Below, in pieces: positions 20,907 through 30,767 of a stretch of 64,000 nt of DNA. Below the pieces are notes generated by a model. It did not search any database. It was not told the DNA's origin and saw only the letters and a program-made list of their open reading frames with translations. The DNA lies in contig JAHQRK010000025.1 of NCBI GenBank assembly GCA_019828595.1, positions 1-64,000 on the forward strand, given 5' to 3'. Both the position numbers and the translations under genes were made by a program. This stretch comes from Aphanomyces cochlioides (Eukaryota; Oomycota; Saprolegniomycetes; Saprolegniales; Verrucalvaceae). Positions within the stretch are counted from its first letter, which is position 1. The number at the start of each line of letters is the position of its first letter.

Positions 20907-22226
20907 ATGAGCCTCCTTTGGTCCTTGTTGCCCATCAATGTCGTCCTCGACGCTACATCTTTTCTATGTTACAACGATATAATTGCTTTCGTGCAAGCTC
21001 TCCGCCCCTATGTCATCTTGGAACCTTTGGAGCATCTCCATCGTTTGGGCTTGACACAGAACTCCATGAAAATATGGCCATCGTTGTGTCTCGAGCCGAC
21101 GATGCTTGGCTCAGAATATCTATCTTCCTATGAAGCAATCGCCAAGTACTATGGGAAAGTGGTCTTGGAAGACAATTGGCAAGATGTCACTTGGCTCAAG
21201 ATGCATTTGAACCCAACGGCAGTGATTGAGTGGAGAAGCAGTAACTTTTCTGTACCGACCTGGATATCTGACGAATGGGTCGTCTCGCGAATTACTGGGA
21301 TCGAATTTTCGTCCGAGACTACTCGTTCATCCTCTTGGAATGATGTATTACCACGACTGCACAATTTGACGTATGTGCTAATGGAAGGTGGCTGTGAATT
21401 CGCTTTGAGCTCCTTTACCAAATTCTTAGCCACGGGCAACCATAAAATTACAGTTGTCTACATTTTCTCATTAAATTACGAGTTGTCTGCGTCCAATATG
21501 GCTTACCTAACCAAGTGGTTCCGTCATCAGCCCGTCCAAGAGTTCGAGTTCTTTGGGGACATGGATGATATTGACCAGGATGTCCAGCAAGCATTTTATC
21601 AAGCAGTCTTCGATTGCTCTACTCTGGACAAACTCAGTCTTCACAACTTTGACTTCCAAGACATCGACTTTTCGCCATGGACATTCAAAATGAGGTACTT
21701 GGAGCTGGATAATTGCCTCAAGGACTCTCAACTTGTCGAATCTTTTGCAAGTCGTTTACAGGAATCCAACCTATCTTATCTTAAACTCAGGAATTATTAG
21801 GACGACAACGTTTATGGTATTGAATGCCTCCTGCGAGTCTTGCCGCTGACGTCAATCAAACAATTGGTATTGACTGGTATATTTATCGACAGTCCGAGTT
21901 GGCTGCAGTTGGTTCCGCTATTTGAGAATTGCACATTGAAAACTTTGACATTACGAGCTGACAATATTCCGTCGGATTTTGCACAAAGTTTCGCCAGAGC
22001 CATGCAAAACAACCATACGATCTGTCAATTGAATCTGGGCATTCACGAGTTTGCCATTGACGACTTGCGATTCTTGGTTCAATGCTTCTATCACCCCAGT
22101 CGACGCGTCAAGAGTAAACGCATCAAATTGGGAATGCCACAAATAAGATCGAAAGATGATACGCTAACCGTGGAGTCTTCCATGGAGTTGGCAAAGTCAC
22201 TCGGATGTGATTTTGATCCAAATTAA
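20907..22226 (+). pseudogene. LRR-family member, full length but for one in-frame TAG
   Basis: From the ATG at 20907 this copy follows the intact member at 23777-25120 along its whole length. It begins SLLPINVVLDATSFL, then LRPYVILEPLEHLHRLGLT, and carries the LRR-like centre. At 21798-21800 a TAG stands where the relative has TGG (NYW-DDN). The frame then continues without a break (GIECLLRVLPLTSIKQLVL) to the stop at 22226. One stop in about 440 codons suggests a very young pseudogene, stop readthrough or a base error. The gene is convergent with 23777-25120 and the two form an inverted duplicate pair separated by about 1.5 kb. Confidence 0.75.
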
Positions 22227-23776
22227 GATGAGTCAAGATATGTGTGATCACCACCAATTTCTATTTCAATGACACTATAGCAGTAAAATATCAAAGTGAA
22301 GACTTAAAGCGCGTCTGGTACCCAAAAAATATTACAATATTTGCCTGAAAAATCCATTTTTGAGCAAAAAGGAATTTTCAAAATGATGACAGACTGTCTG
22401 GCAAAATATTGTGGCTCCAAGATTTATTCCATTTTGGGCACGAAATTTCAAAATGGAGGTCTGAGCTCCATTTTGAAAGAAAATGCCATTTTTGTCCTGC
22501 ACGGTTCCATTGTAGTTGCTGTCAGTGCTTTGGTGGTTCGTTTCGCACATCGCGAAAGAGCCACGCCATACCCCTTATGTACCTGGGGATGCTTGGGTGG
22601 CAAAGCTTATTAAATGGAACCCTCGTCGACTCAGAAGCGTGGAAAGCTAGTCCTGCTGGTCAAACTGCCATAAATCCTCGAACCGAATCCACCAATATCA
22701 AGCGTGATGTCGACGTTCAGTTCCGACTGGGCGTGAAGAGCAGGACGTTGGCTTGAAGGATACGAACAGTCCAGGATTGCCTTGAACTCAGCCGTCGGGA
22801 GAAGCGAAAACGGCGAACTCATCGTTAAGGTGGCATTTGGGTGGAGGCGATTGAGACGACAGAGATCTGTCTCTAAGCGGAGCTGCGATACAAGAATCAT
22901 ATCCCTCTCAGAGTTCCAGTGCGCTTATTTTGTCTTCATCATTTGGCGGCATTCGCTTCCTCACTTTACCGTCCTCAGGTTTCTGGTGACAACACATTTC
23001 GCAAACTTGATGTTGCCAGACGCGCGCTCAACTATGTTGTGATTTCAGAGAGAATTCAAGTTACTTGGCAAAAAGCGGCGATTATTATTCGAATAGCTTT
23101 TTATATTTCATATAATAGCTTCTCGCGAAACATTATAGGATATATTCAAAGTGGATCCACACGAGGATTCATTGTAATAGTATCTCTGTCTCCAGAGGTT
23201 TGTCTGTGTTGAGGGAAATGACAAACTTTGAACATCAATGGCAAAATCGCAGTCTTGAGACCAATTCAAAAACTGTTGACGCAGCCGTAAATCTTTTAAC
23301 AAATGCCAATTCGAATGCGTGAAAAAGTCGCCCACTTCCAACAATGGCATATACACACAAAGCTACAGTTCCTTTATCGTAAATATCAACGACAAGTCTG
23401 GTATTTCGCGATCTTGTCCAGTTATCCGACCACCGAAGACTTCAATTGCAGTAGTGGCCACCATTCAGAGTGCTCGTGTGTGTCCAGCCCCGCTGATAAA
23501 ATGCTTCCAGTACTCGATTTGGTTCAGCATTTATACGGCTTTTTGCGACTGTATCAAGAGTTTGCGTAAGGCATTGGCGATATTGCCATTGAAGTCGTGG
23601 GTAGACTCATTCAAAGTTTGTCACTCTCTCTGCACAGACTTGCGCGATACGGGTCAGACATATTATTACAATGTACACTCATCATGTAAGGGTACATTGA
23701 TATTACCTGATTCTTTCGAGAAGCCATAATATCAATTAGATACTGGTGACATCTACACATATTTTCACTCGTTAAC
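22227..23776. other. Spacer between the inverted gene pair
   Basis: No clear gene. At about 22311 an element-like start GCGCGTCTGGTACCC resembles the GGGCCCGTCTGG ends nearby. A hairpin with 13-base arms (TTTCAAAATGGAG / CTCCATTTTGAAA) lies at 22446-22478. On the minus strand between about 23620 and 23290 a coding-like but stop-interrupted reading (YWKHFISGAGHTRAL, then MVATTAIEVFGGRITG) may be an unrecognised dead gene. Confidence 0.35.
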
Positions 23777-25120
23777 TCATTCCGGATCAAAATCACGTCC
23801 GAGTGATTTTGCCAACTCCATGGACGACTGCACTGCTGCCGTGTCATCTTTCGCTCTTATTTGTGGCATGTGCAACTTGATGCATTTACTTTTGACCCGT
23901 CGACTGGGATGGTAGAAACATTCAACCAAGAATCGCAAGTCGTCCATGGCAAACTCGTTGATGCCCAGATTCAATTGACAGATCGTGTGGTTGTTTCGCA
24001 TGGCTTTGGCGAAACTTTGTGCAAAATCGGATCGAATAGTAACAGCTCGTAATGTCAAAGTTTCCAAAGTGCAGTTCTCAAATAGAGGAACCAACTGCAG
24101 CCAACTTGGACTATCGATGTAAAATCCTATCAATGCCAATTGTTTAATTGACGTCAGCGGCAAGACTCGCAGGAGACATTCAATACCGTAAATGTTGTCG
24201 TCCCAATAATTATTGAGCTCGAGATAAGATAGATTCGTGCCATGCAAACTATTTGCAAAAGTTTCGACTTGTCGAGAGTGTTTGAGGCAATTGTTCAGCT
24301 CCAACCACGTCATTTTGAATGTCCATGTCGAAAAGTCAATACCGTCAAAGTCGAAATGAGAGAGACTGAGATTGCCAAGTGTAGAAGATTCGAAGACGGC
24401 TTGATAAAATGCTTGCCGGACGTCCTGGTCAATGACATCTACGTCACCGAAGAACTCGAACCTATGGACGGGCTGATGACGGAACCACTTGGTAAGGTAC
24501 ACTATATCGGACTCAGACAACTCATAATTGATTGAGAAAATGTCGAGGTCAGTTATTCGATTTTTGCCAGTGGCTAAGAATTTGATAAAGGAGTTCAAAG
24601 CGATTTCATCTGCACCTTCCAATACCACATACGTCAAATTCGATAGTCGTGGTAATACATCTTTCCAAGTGGAGGAACGAGAAATCTCGGACAAAAACAC
24701 GATCCCATAAATTCGTGAGACGACCCAATCGTCAGATATCCAGGTCGGGACGGAAAAGTCAGTGATACTCCACTCGAGTTTTGCCAAGGGATTCAGTTGC
24801 GTTTTGAGCCACATAACATCTTGCCAATTCTCTTCCAACACCACGTTTTTATAGTACTTGGCGATCGCTTCGTAGGAAGATTGATATTCCGAGCCAAGCA
24901 TCGTCGGATGGAGACACATCGATGGCCATAATTTCTTGTGGCTGTGCGTCAAGCCCAGGCGATAGAGATGCTCCAAAGGTCCCAAGTTGATGTACGGGTG
25001 GAGAGCTTCCAGGAAAGCAAACATATCTTTGGAAAACAGAAAAGATGTAGCGTTGAGGACGACATCAATGGGCAGTAAGGACCAAGGTGAGCTCATTCTC
25101 GTGAGAGTCGAATCGATCAT
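23777..25120 (-). CDS. F-box-like / LRR-family protein, intact
   Basis: The uninterrupted frame of 447 residues starts from ATG at 25120. A GTG one codon upstream and an internal ATG at 25096 are alternatives. Residues of about 10-45 (WSLLPIDVVLNATSFL, then MFAFLEALHPYINL) look like an F-box: Leu-Pro, then hydrophobic helices. Next comes LGPLEHLYRLGLT and a conserved Trp-rich block (ENWQDVMWLK). From about residue 210 on there are degenerate leucine-rich repeats such as SSTLGNLSLSHFDF, LSYLELNNYW and LLRVLPLTSIKQLAL. The end is MELAKSLGRDFDPE. No signal peptide or membrane segment is seen. F-box/LRR proteins usually choose substrates for SCF ubiquitin ligases; that role is inference only. It is one of two intact members among more than ten copies here. 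Confidence 0.8.
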   Translation of the reverse strand: MIDSTLTRMSSPWSLLPIDVVLNATSFLFSKDMFAFLEALHPYINLGPLEHLYRLGLTHSHKKLWPSMCLHPTMLGSEYQSSYEAIAKYYKNVVLEENWQDVMWLKTQLNPLAKLEWSITDFSVPTWISDDWVVSRIYGIVFLSEISRSSTWKDVLPRLSNLTYVVLEGADEIALNSFIKFLATGKNRITDLDIFSINYELSESDIVYLTKWFRHQPVHRFEFFGDVDVIDQDVRQAFYQAVFESSTLGNLSLSHFDFDGIDFSTWTFKMTWLELNNCLKHSRQVETFANSLHGTNLSYLELNNYWDDNIYGIECLLRVLPLTSIKQLALIGFYIDSPSWLQLVPLFENCTLETLTLRAVTIRSDFAQSFAKAMRNNHTICQLNLGINEFAMDDLRFLVECFYHPSRRVKSKCIKLHMPQIRAKDDTAAVQSSMELAKSLGRDFDPE

Positions 25121-25214
25121 CACCTCACGGGGGGAATCTGGACCTGACCAACGTCATGGGTTTATGCCTGAACTTTTTCTCTGACTGTCGTGGGGTTGTC
25201 CTTGTCACGATTGA

Positions 25215-25640
25215 TTACGTAATCTGTCTACATGAATGATGGTCTATTGAGTGGCAAAGTCGAGAATGATGGTCTCCTGGGAATGGCTTGGCAGTTCGGG
25301 GATGACGATGGGGGGATGACGATGGAGGGCTTGGTGGTTGAGAAGGAGACGGGATTGCCAACGATGGTTGAGGTGCCGACGTCGGCTTGGTGATTGGAGC
25401 GGTTGTCGGAGCCAAAGATGGCTTGTTCGTCGGAGCTGGACCAGCCTTGATCACGTCCACTACCCGTTCTCTACTGATTTCACGAGTGTAGTATGGCCGC
25501 AATTCACAATATCGATGTTCAATGAAGTCGTTGCCCAACTGGTTAAATCCTTGTATCAATATCGTAGAATTGTAGAAGCAAGAGAGAATTGAAGAGTCGA
25601 TAAAACGTGCGGCGCCCCTTCTATCACAGTTGCCTGACAT
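25215..25640 (-). CDS. Hypothetical protein with Pro/Ser/Thr-rich tail, doubtful
   Basis: Not recognised. The 141-codon frame has a compact first half (FYNSTILIQGFNQLGNDFIE, then HRYCELRPYYTREISRERVV) and a low-complexity second half built from Pro, Ser, Ala and Thr (KPSLAPTTAPITKPTSAP). The tail resembles linkers of secreted or wall-associated oomycete proteins, but no signal peptide is visible. The upstream frame has stops, so the N-terminus could be missing. It lies in the space between two divergent LRR-family genes, so it may be a fragment carried with a duplication. Confidence 0.3.
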   Translation of the reverse strand: MSGNCDRRGAARFIDSSILSCFYNSTILIQGFNQLGNDFIEHRYCELRPYYTREISRERVVDVIKAGPAPTNKPSLAPTTAPITKPTSAPQPSLAIPSPSQPPSPPSSSPHRHPRTAKPFPGDHHSRLCHSIDHHSCRQIT

Positions 25641-25689
25641 AAGCGGTGTGTGTTCAAAGAGCTCTTCTATGAAACTGTCTTGATTTCAT

Positions 25690-25971
25690 TGGACCTCCCA
25701 AGCACACGATTCAGAGGTCAGAACGTCTTCTTTGAAGGCTGAGGTTGTTTCTTAACTGCCTAGCAATTCCTTGACGTTTCTTCAGTTGTTGGATATCGAC
25801 ATGGCCACATAAAGTATAAATCCACAACGACATGGAGGTCCTTCCAAGACCACCACTGCCAAGTAAGAGACCATCAAACAGCTGATGAACTGAATTTTTT
25901 TCACAACCCTGCGACATCAGAAATATAACCGAACGACAGTTTCGTCATGTTGTCACAGAGCTCACAATCCA
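25690..25971. repeat. Conserved 5' flank of LRR-family gene, copy 1
   Basis: This upstream region is repeated in reverse complement at 29066-29345, and a third copy lies at 26665-26880. Shared words include ACAACCCTGCGACATCAGAA, AACTGAATTTTTTTCACAA and GAGCTCACAATCC just before ATGAAGTCAG. It may hold the promoter and 5' UTR of this subfamily. CATGGCCACATAAAG marks its upstream part. Confidence 0.6.
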
Positions 25972-26664
25972 ATGAAGTCAGTCTGGTCTACGGTACCTGT
26001 GGATCTTGTCATCAAGATTGCGTTTGCTCTTCCAAATGCCAGTGACCTGTTTGCGCTCCTGGAAGTTCTTCGTCCACACATCAACTTGGGACCGCTCGAG
26101 CCTTTGTACCGCTTGGGCTTGACGCACAACCACTCGGACTTGTGGCCATCGTTATGCCTCGAGCCTTCCATTCTTTCATCTCAAGAGATCTCGGCGTTTG
26201 AAGAAGTCGCCCAATACTACAAGAATGTTCAAACCAAAGAATTTTGGTCCAGCGACGGTGTGGAGTGGCTCAAGGCCAATTTGAATCCAATGGCAACGAT
26301 TCAATGGGAGCTTCCGAAATACCCATCCATAGTAGACATTGGCAGCAATTGGTCTGACTTGAGAATTCACTCGCTGTGTTTTCACTTGAGCGACTATTAT
26401 GAATTTCGCTGGAAGTCTTTTTTGCCACAATTACGCTACTTGACTTCTTTAGAAGTTCACGATAATATGGATGGCCTTGGCGACCTGTTCGAGAGTATTG
26501 CAGAGAACAACACGATTACGGAATTCCGCCTCGAGTCCAAGTATTCTTACCTATTTGACCCTTATGTGGATTATCTTACCGAGTGGTTCCGTCGTCAACC
26601 TGTTCGAATTTTTAAGTGCAGTGCGAGCTGCTACGATTATACTAATATCGATTTACAGCAATAA
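25972..26664 (+). pseudogene. LRR-family member truncated at residue 230
   Basis: The first 230 codons (MKSVWSTVPVDLVIKIAFAL, then HINLGPLEPLYRLGLTHNHS) are closely similar to the intact copy at 27722-29065 and have no internal stop. After NIDLQQ the reading stops at 26662-26664, where the relative continues EFYQAMFNCPTL. The next bases are an inverted copy of the family's own 5' flank, including the first codons MKSVW in reverse. So the break is a rearrangement between copies and not gradual decay. The F-box-like part and the first half of the LRR region remain. A truncated protein could still be made, but the LRR end is missing. Confidence 0.75.
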
Positions 26665-26880
26665 TTTCACCAGACTGACTTCATTGGATTGTGAGCTCTG
26701 TGACAACATGACGAAACTGTCGTTCGGTTGTATTTCTGATGTCGCAGGGTTGTGGCAAAGACTAGAGATTGAAGGTCTCTCGACAGGGTCGGTCTCGAAG
26801 CTCCAAGTTGTTGTGCGTGTAATGTGGTAGTCATGGTTTTGGCGAGCCCTATATGAATATTCTACAATGACAATTGAAGA
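26665..26880 (-). repeat. Inverted third copy of the LRR-family 5' flank
   Basis: Beginning AGACTGACTTCATTGGATTG at 26669, this is the same sequence and orientation as 29052-29270, the start codons and upstream flank of the intact minus-strand gene. It is joined directly to the truncated plus-strand gene. After about 26850 the similarity fades. Confidence 0.65.
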
Positions 26881-27721
26881 CGTTGATCTCAACAGACGAA
26901 GGGATCTGAGACACAGAGATGTGCATTTGTCTTTACCATTCAATTTATCCATCTTCCCAATGACTATAATTCATTTAAAATCCCTGAAGCAATTCAATCT
27001 GAAACTGATCGACCAGAAAAGTCTCAAGTATTTTGAATCCGAAACACGACCCTTGTGGACTTTGATCAAAATGTACTGGCAAGTGGCTCCAGTAGCTTGG
27101 CCAACTGCAATTAACATTGTCGCGTTCTCAAAGTAGCATTTCTCCTCAGAACTTGACTTGTAGTGCCTTTAATTTACATCATAATTTAAAATTGTCTGTG
27201 AATTTTTGCTCGGAGGCTTCTTCGACCATTCTTTGAGTAAGTAAAACACGAATGGCAATAGACATTGAAGTCAACTAGGCAATGTCTGAATTGGATCTCG
27301 ATAGTGACAATAATATCATTCCTACTTTACGACTCTTGCTTCTGTGATCTGTGAAAGCATTTTGGATCAAATTGACTACACCATGTGGAAAGAAAGATGA
27401 GGCTTTCCACTGAGTTGTTTCTAAAGTTGCTGGCTTGCGAATGAGGCTAAATTTGTTGTGATGCTTGAATTTCCAAATGATACTGTGCGGATGAAGACCT
27501 CGATTTAAGTTTGCAAGTACTATCTAGCTCTGAGACGTGCTTGCACCTACCTCATCGTGTGTGGAATCACGCTCCAACATTCGCCAATGTTGTTGTTACT
27601 TCCTCACGATGGGGTTTTGACGTACTTTACCTCGCCAACATGTTTGAGAATGTTCCATGCTTGATATAACAATGGGACAGAATGAGAAATACAAGCTCGA
27701 TATCAAGAAAAGATTAGCATC
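26881..27721. other. Gap between convergent LRR-family copies
   Basis: A short plus frame (26867-27136) has an LRR-like phrase, HLKSLKQFNLKLIDQKSLKY, but no other family block. It may be an eroded scrap. The remainder holds nothing I recognise. Confidence 0.35.
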
Positions 27722-29065
27722 TTAGATTGTACTGTATATAAATTGACCTCCATGTTTGGAGGCCAACTTTGTCAGACACTCGACCCAAGACGGATTCATC
27801 TCTTGCTGCTGTGAGATCAAAATGATCCGCTTCGTTTGAACTCGTCGACTGGAAGCTGTCATGCTTTCAATAAGTAAATGCAAGTCATCATTCGCAATCG
27901 CAACATGTTCCAATTCCAGTTCACAAATCGTCTGATTGTTTTGAATGGCTGCAGCGAGACTTTGAACAAAACAAGAGGGGAGATCTGCACTGCCAATGAC
28001 CAGAGTGTGCAGAGGACATTTCTCGAACAACCGAGCCCACCCGCACCATTGTGGACTGTCATCAATACAGAGTTCTGTCAATTTGAACCACTGGTTTGAT
28101 GTTTGTGGCAAGATTTGCACAAGACATTCCAAGCCTTCAAATCCGTCGTCGTTGTCACCACCAAGATCGCAGCCATTGAGCTCGAAATGAGTGATGTTGG
28201 AGCTAGGAAGTCGACTGGCGAAAGATTTGATATTATCAGAGCTCCACGAGCAATTCTTCATTTCCAATGATTTCATCGCAAGATTAAAGCCGGTGAAATC
28301 AATGTCAGCGAGGTGATGCCATAATATGACCAGTCTATTGAGAGTCGGGCAGTTGAACATTGCTTGATAGAATTCTTGCGGAACATTGATATCCATAGAA
28401 CCCCAGCAGCACATATCGCACCCGAATATTCGAACAGGTTGATGACAGAGCCATTTGGTAAGATAAACCATATCACTGTCACATAGGTCACAATATTTCG
28501 ACTTGAGGCGGAAATCCGTAATCGTGTTGTTCTCTGCAATACTCTCCAACAGGTCGCCAAGGCCATTCGTATTATCGTGAACTTCCAAGGACGTCAAGTA
28601 GCGTAATTGGGGCAAAAATGGCTTCCAGCGAAATTCATAATTACCGCTCAAGTGGAAACATAGCGAGTGTATTCTCAACTCAGACCAATCGCTGCCAACG
28701 TCCACCATGACAGGAGATTCCTGAACTTCCCATTGAATCGTTGCCATCGGATTTAAATTGGCCTTGAGCCACTCCACACCCTCACTGGACCAAAATTCTT
28801 TGGTTTGAACATTCTTGTAGTATTGGGCGACTTCTTCAAACGCCGAGATCTCTTGAGATGAAAGAATGGATGGTTTGAGGCATAACGATGGCCACAAGTC
28901 CGAGTGGTTGTGCGTCAAACCCAAACGGTACAAAGATTCGAGAGGTCCCAAGTTGATGAGTGAGCGAAGAACTTCCAGGAGCGCGAACAGGTCACTGGCA
29001 TTAGGAAGAGCAAACGCAATCTTGATGACAAGATCCGCAGGTAGCGTAGACCAGACTGACTTCAT
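27722..29065 (-). CDS. F-box-like / LRR-family protein, intact
   Basis: Uninterrupted 447-residue frame starting MKSVWSTLPADLVIKIAFAL at 29065. The F-box-like N-terminus (about 6-42) leads to LGPLESLYRLGLTHNHSDLW. The central block has WLKANLNPMATIQW and the ladder-like second half includes FNCPTLNRLVILWHHL, LAMKSLEMKNC, ITHFELNGCDLGG, LECLVQILPQTS and ICELELEHVAI. The C-terminus is LASKHGGQFIYSTI. There is no signal peptide, membrane segment or catalytic motif. With the truncated copy at 25972 it forms a convergent inverted pair, and both share about 280 bases of upstream flank. The start ATG is the same as in four related copies, which supports it. Protein-binding or ubiquitin-ligase adaptor roles are plausible but not shown. 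Confidence 0.82.
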   Translation of the reverse strand: MKSVWSTLPADLVIKIAFALPNASDLFALLEVLRSLINLGPLESLYRLGLTHNHSDLWPSLCLKPSILSSQEISAFEEVAQYYKNVQTKEFWSSEGVEWLKANLNPMATIQWEVQESPVMVDVGSDWSELRIHSLCFHLSGNYEFRWKPFLPQLRYLTSLEVHDNTNGLGDLLESIAENNTITDFRLKSKYCDLCDSDMVYLTKWLCHQPVRIFGCDMCCWGSMDINVPQEFYQAMFNCPTLNRLVILWHHLADIDFTGFNLAMKSLEMKNCSWSSDNIKSFASRLPSSNITHFELNGCDLGGDNDDGFEGLECLVQILPQTSNQWFKLTELCIDDSPQWCGWARLFEKCPLHTLVIGSADLPSCFVQSLAAAIQNNQTICELELEHVAIANDDLHLLIESMTASSRRVQTKRIILISQQQEMNPSWVECLTKLASKHGGQFIYSTI

Positions 29066-29345
29066 TGGATTGTGAGCTCTGTGACAACTTGACGAAACTG
29101 TCGTTCGGTTATATTTCTGATGTCGCAGGGTTGTGAAAAAAATTCAGTTCATCAGCTGTTTGGAGGTCTCTAACTTGAAGTGGTGGTCTTGAAAGGACCT
29201 CCAAGTCGTTGTGGATTTATGCTTTATGTGGCCATGTCATTGTGATGGTTTTGACGAGCCTACTCTGCGAAGACATTCGAAGAAGTTGACCAACTGACTG
29301 AATCCTTCTTATATTCCAACACCTGAAGAAACATCAAGGCATGGC
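29066..29345. repeat. Conserved 5' flank of LRR-family gene, copy 2
   Basis: Reverse complement of 25690-25971. It is the upstream region of the intact gene ending at 29065, so it probably includes its promoter. Confidence 0.6.
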
Positions 29346-29375
29346 TAATATGACTATTCCCCCATTTTGGCTGTT

Positions 29376-29472
29376 CCCCACTCCAATTCATTTGATTGTT
29401 CAGTCTTTGGTAGTATTGTCTGATTGACTCAAAATTTCCGAACTTGCTGAAATCGATCAAACTTGGAATCAA
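29376..29472 (-). pseudogene. LRR-family scrap (residues of about 80-110)
   Basis: The minus frame reads IPSLIDFSKFGNFESIRQYY followed by QRLNNQMNW. The intact gene has PSILSSQEISAFEEVAQYYK followed by NVQTKEFWSS at the same place. The match is short and nothing either side continues it. It lies upstream of the intact 27722-29065 gene, in the same orientation. Confidence 0.4.
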
Positions 29473-29650
29473 TCACCAAATCGAACCAGCCAATCAGCGT
29501 CCAGAGTTTGTTTAAACACACACAAAACACACCAACCCACACACACACACTAATTCATGTACATTCCGATTATACTTGAATTCACTATTGCCCGATTGAT
29601 CACAGTTTTGATCAAAACTGTAAATTTGGACGAAAACGACAATAGCTATA
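29460..29650. repeat. Dispersed repeat, copy 2 (first copy 2360-2543)
   Basis: Aligns in blocks with 2360-2543. It contains a perfect 20-bp palindrome (ACAGTTTTGATCAAAACTGT, 29602-29621) missing from copy 1. The word ATGACTATTCCCCC occurs on either side of the area, at 29350-29363 and 29655-29668, like a 14-bp target duplication around about 290 bases. Confidence 0.4.
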
Positions 29651-29969
29651 GAAAATGACTATTCCCCCCTTAAAATTCATTTGGATACACTTTTTGCACA
29701 GCATTTTCGACACATGTAGGGCACTGGTGGTGAGCGACCGCTATGACATCCATAAACTCAGCACATTTGTAGTGCTTGAAGTAATTGAGGATGCTAGAAT
29801 GGCGGGGAATTATTCGAAATGCCAAAAATGTAGTCCGTCTTTGCATTGATTCGCGATAATATTCTATTTATATACTAAGACTAATATGTCGAATATGAGA
29901 ACCATCACTACCAACGCGAACGCCATTGCAACCCAACGACAGTGAGAAGTCGACGACTTTCACAAGGCA

Positions 29970-30767
29970 ATGAAGTCAGTTTGGATCACACTACCTGTAG
30001 ATATCGTCATCAAGATTGCATTTGCCGTCCCAGATGCAGCGGGTTTGCTTGCATTTCTGAAGGTTCTACACCCATACAAAGCACTGGGACCCTTGGAGCA
30101 TCTCTACCGCATGAGCTTGACACACAACGTTTGGGACTTGTGGCCATGCCTGCGCCTTGCTCCTTCAATTCTTGGCTCTACAGAGCAGTCTTCATACGAA
30201 TTTATCGCCAAGTACTATGTCAATGTGCTTGTCTGGCCCGATTGGAACGACGTTGAGTGGCTGAAAGTGCATTTAAATCCGATGGCCAAAGTTGCATGGG
30301 AAATCAAAGATTTGCCGAGCACGACGAATACTGTAGCAGACGACTGGTTTGACCTCGAAATAACCCAGTTTAGTCTGTCATCAAAGCTGAATACTCTTCT
30401 CAGTTGGAAGGACCTCTTGCCAAGACTACAACATCTGAGTTCCTTGACAGTTTACAGTGACTCGAACAACTTGGGAGACCTATTTGAACTCGTGGCCAAG
30501 GGTAAGCATATCACAGACTTCAAAATCGTTGCTGCTTTTCATCGAATGACCGCATCAGACGTCTTCTATCTCACCAAGTGGTTCCAAGAGCAACCTGTTC
30601 GAAAGTTTGTCTGCTGTTTAAAGGATCTGGGTTTGATGGACAGCGGTTTGAAACAAGACTTTTATGAAGCCATGCGCAACTTGGCCAATACATTCGCCAA
30701 TTCATCCGTCGTTACGTTCCAGCCAACATGCACACAATGTGTTTCGCGAGAAACCACTTTGACTTGA
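29970..30767 (+). pseudogene. LRR-family member, 5' part, split by the satellite array
   Basis: The frame starts MKSVWITLPVDIVIKIAFAV and follows the family (LHPYKALGPLEHLYRMSLT, then DWNDVEWLKVHLNPMAKVAW, then DLLPRLQHLSSLTVY) without a stop to about residue 234 (LKQDFYEAM). There it jumps straight to RNLANTFANSSVVTF. That phrase aligns about 50 residues further on in the family (SFASRLPSSNITHFEL). The jump point (30674) is also the first base of the 416-bp tandem unit. The frame ends at a TGA inside unit 1 (30765-30767). The gene's C-terminal end is found beyond the array at 58895-59063. So this is one gene opened by a 27.6-kb expansion. Confidence 0.78.

Noticed and set aside
22341..23042. 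Overlapping plus-strand ORFs of 70-115 codons and the minus ORF at 22631-22900
   Set aside because: Three frames are open at once in a repeat-like area and none shows a domain.
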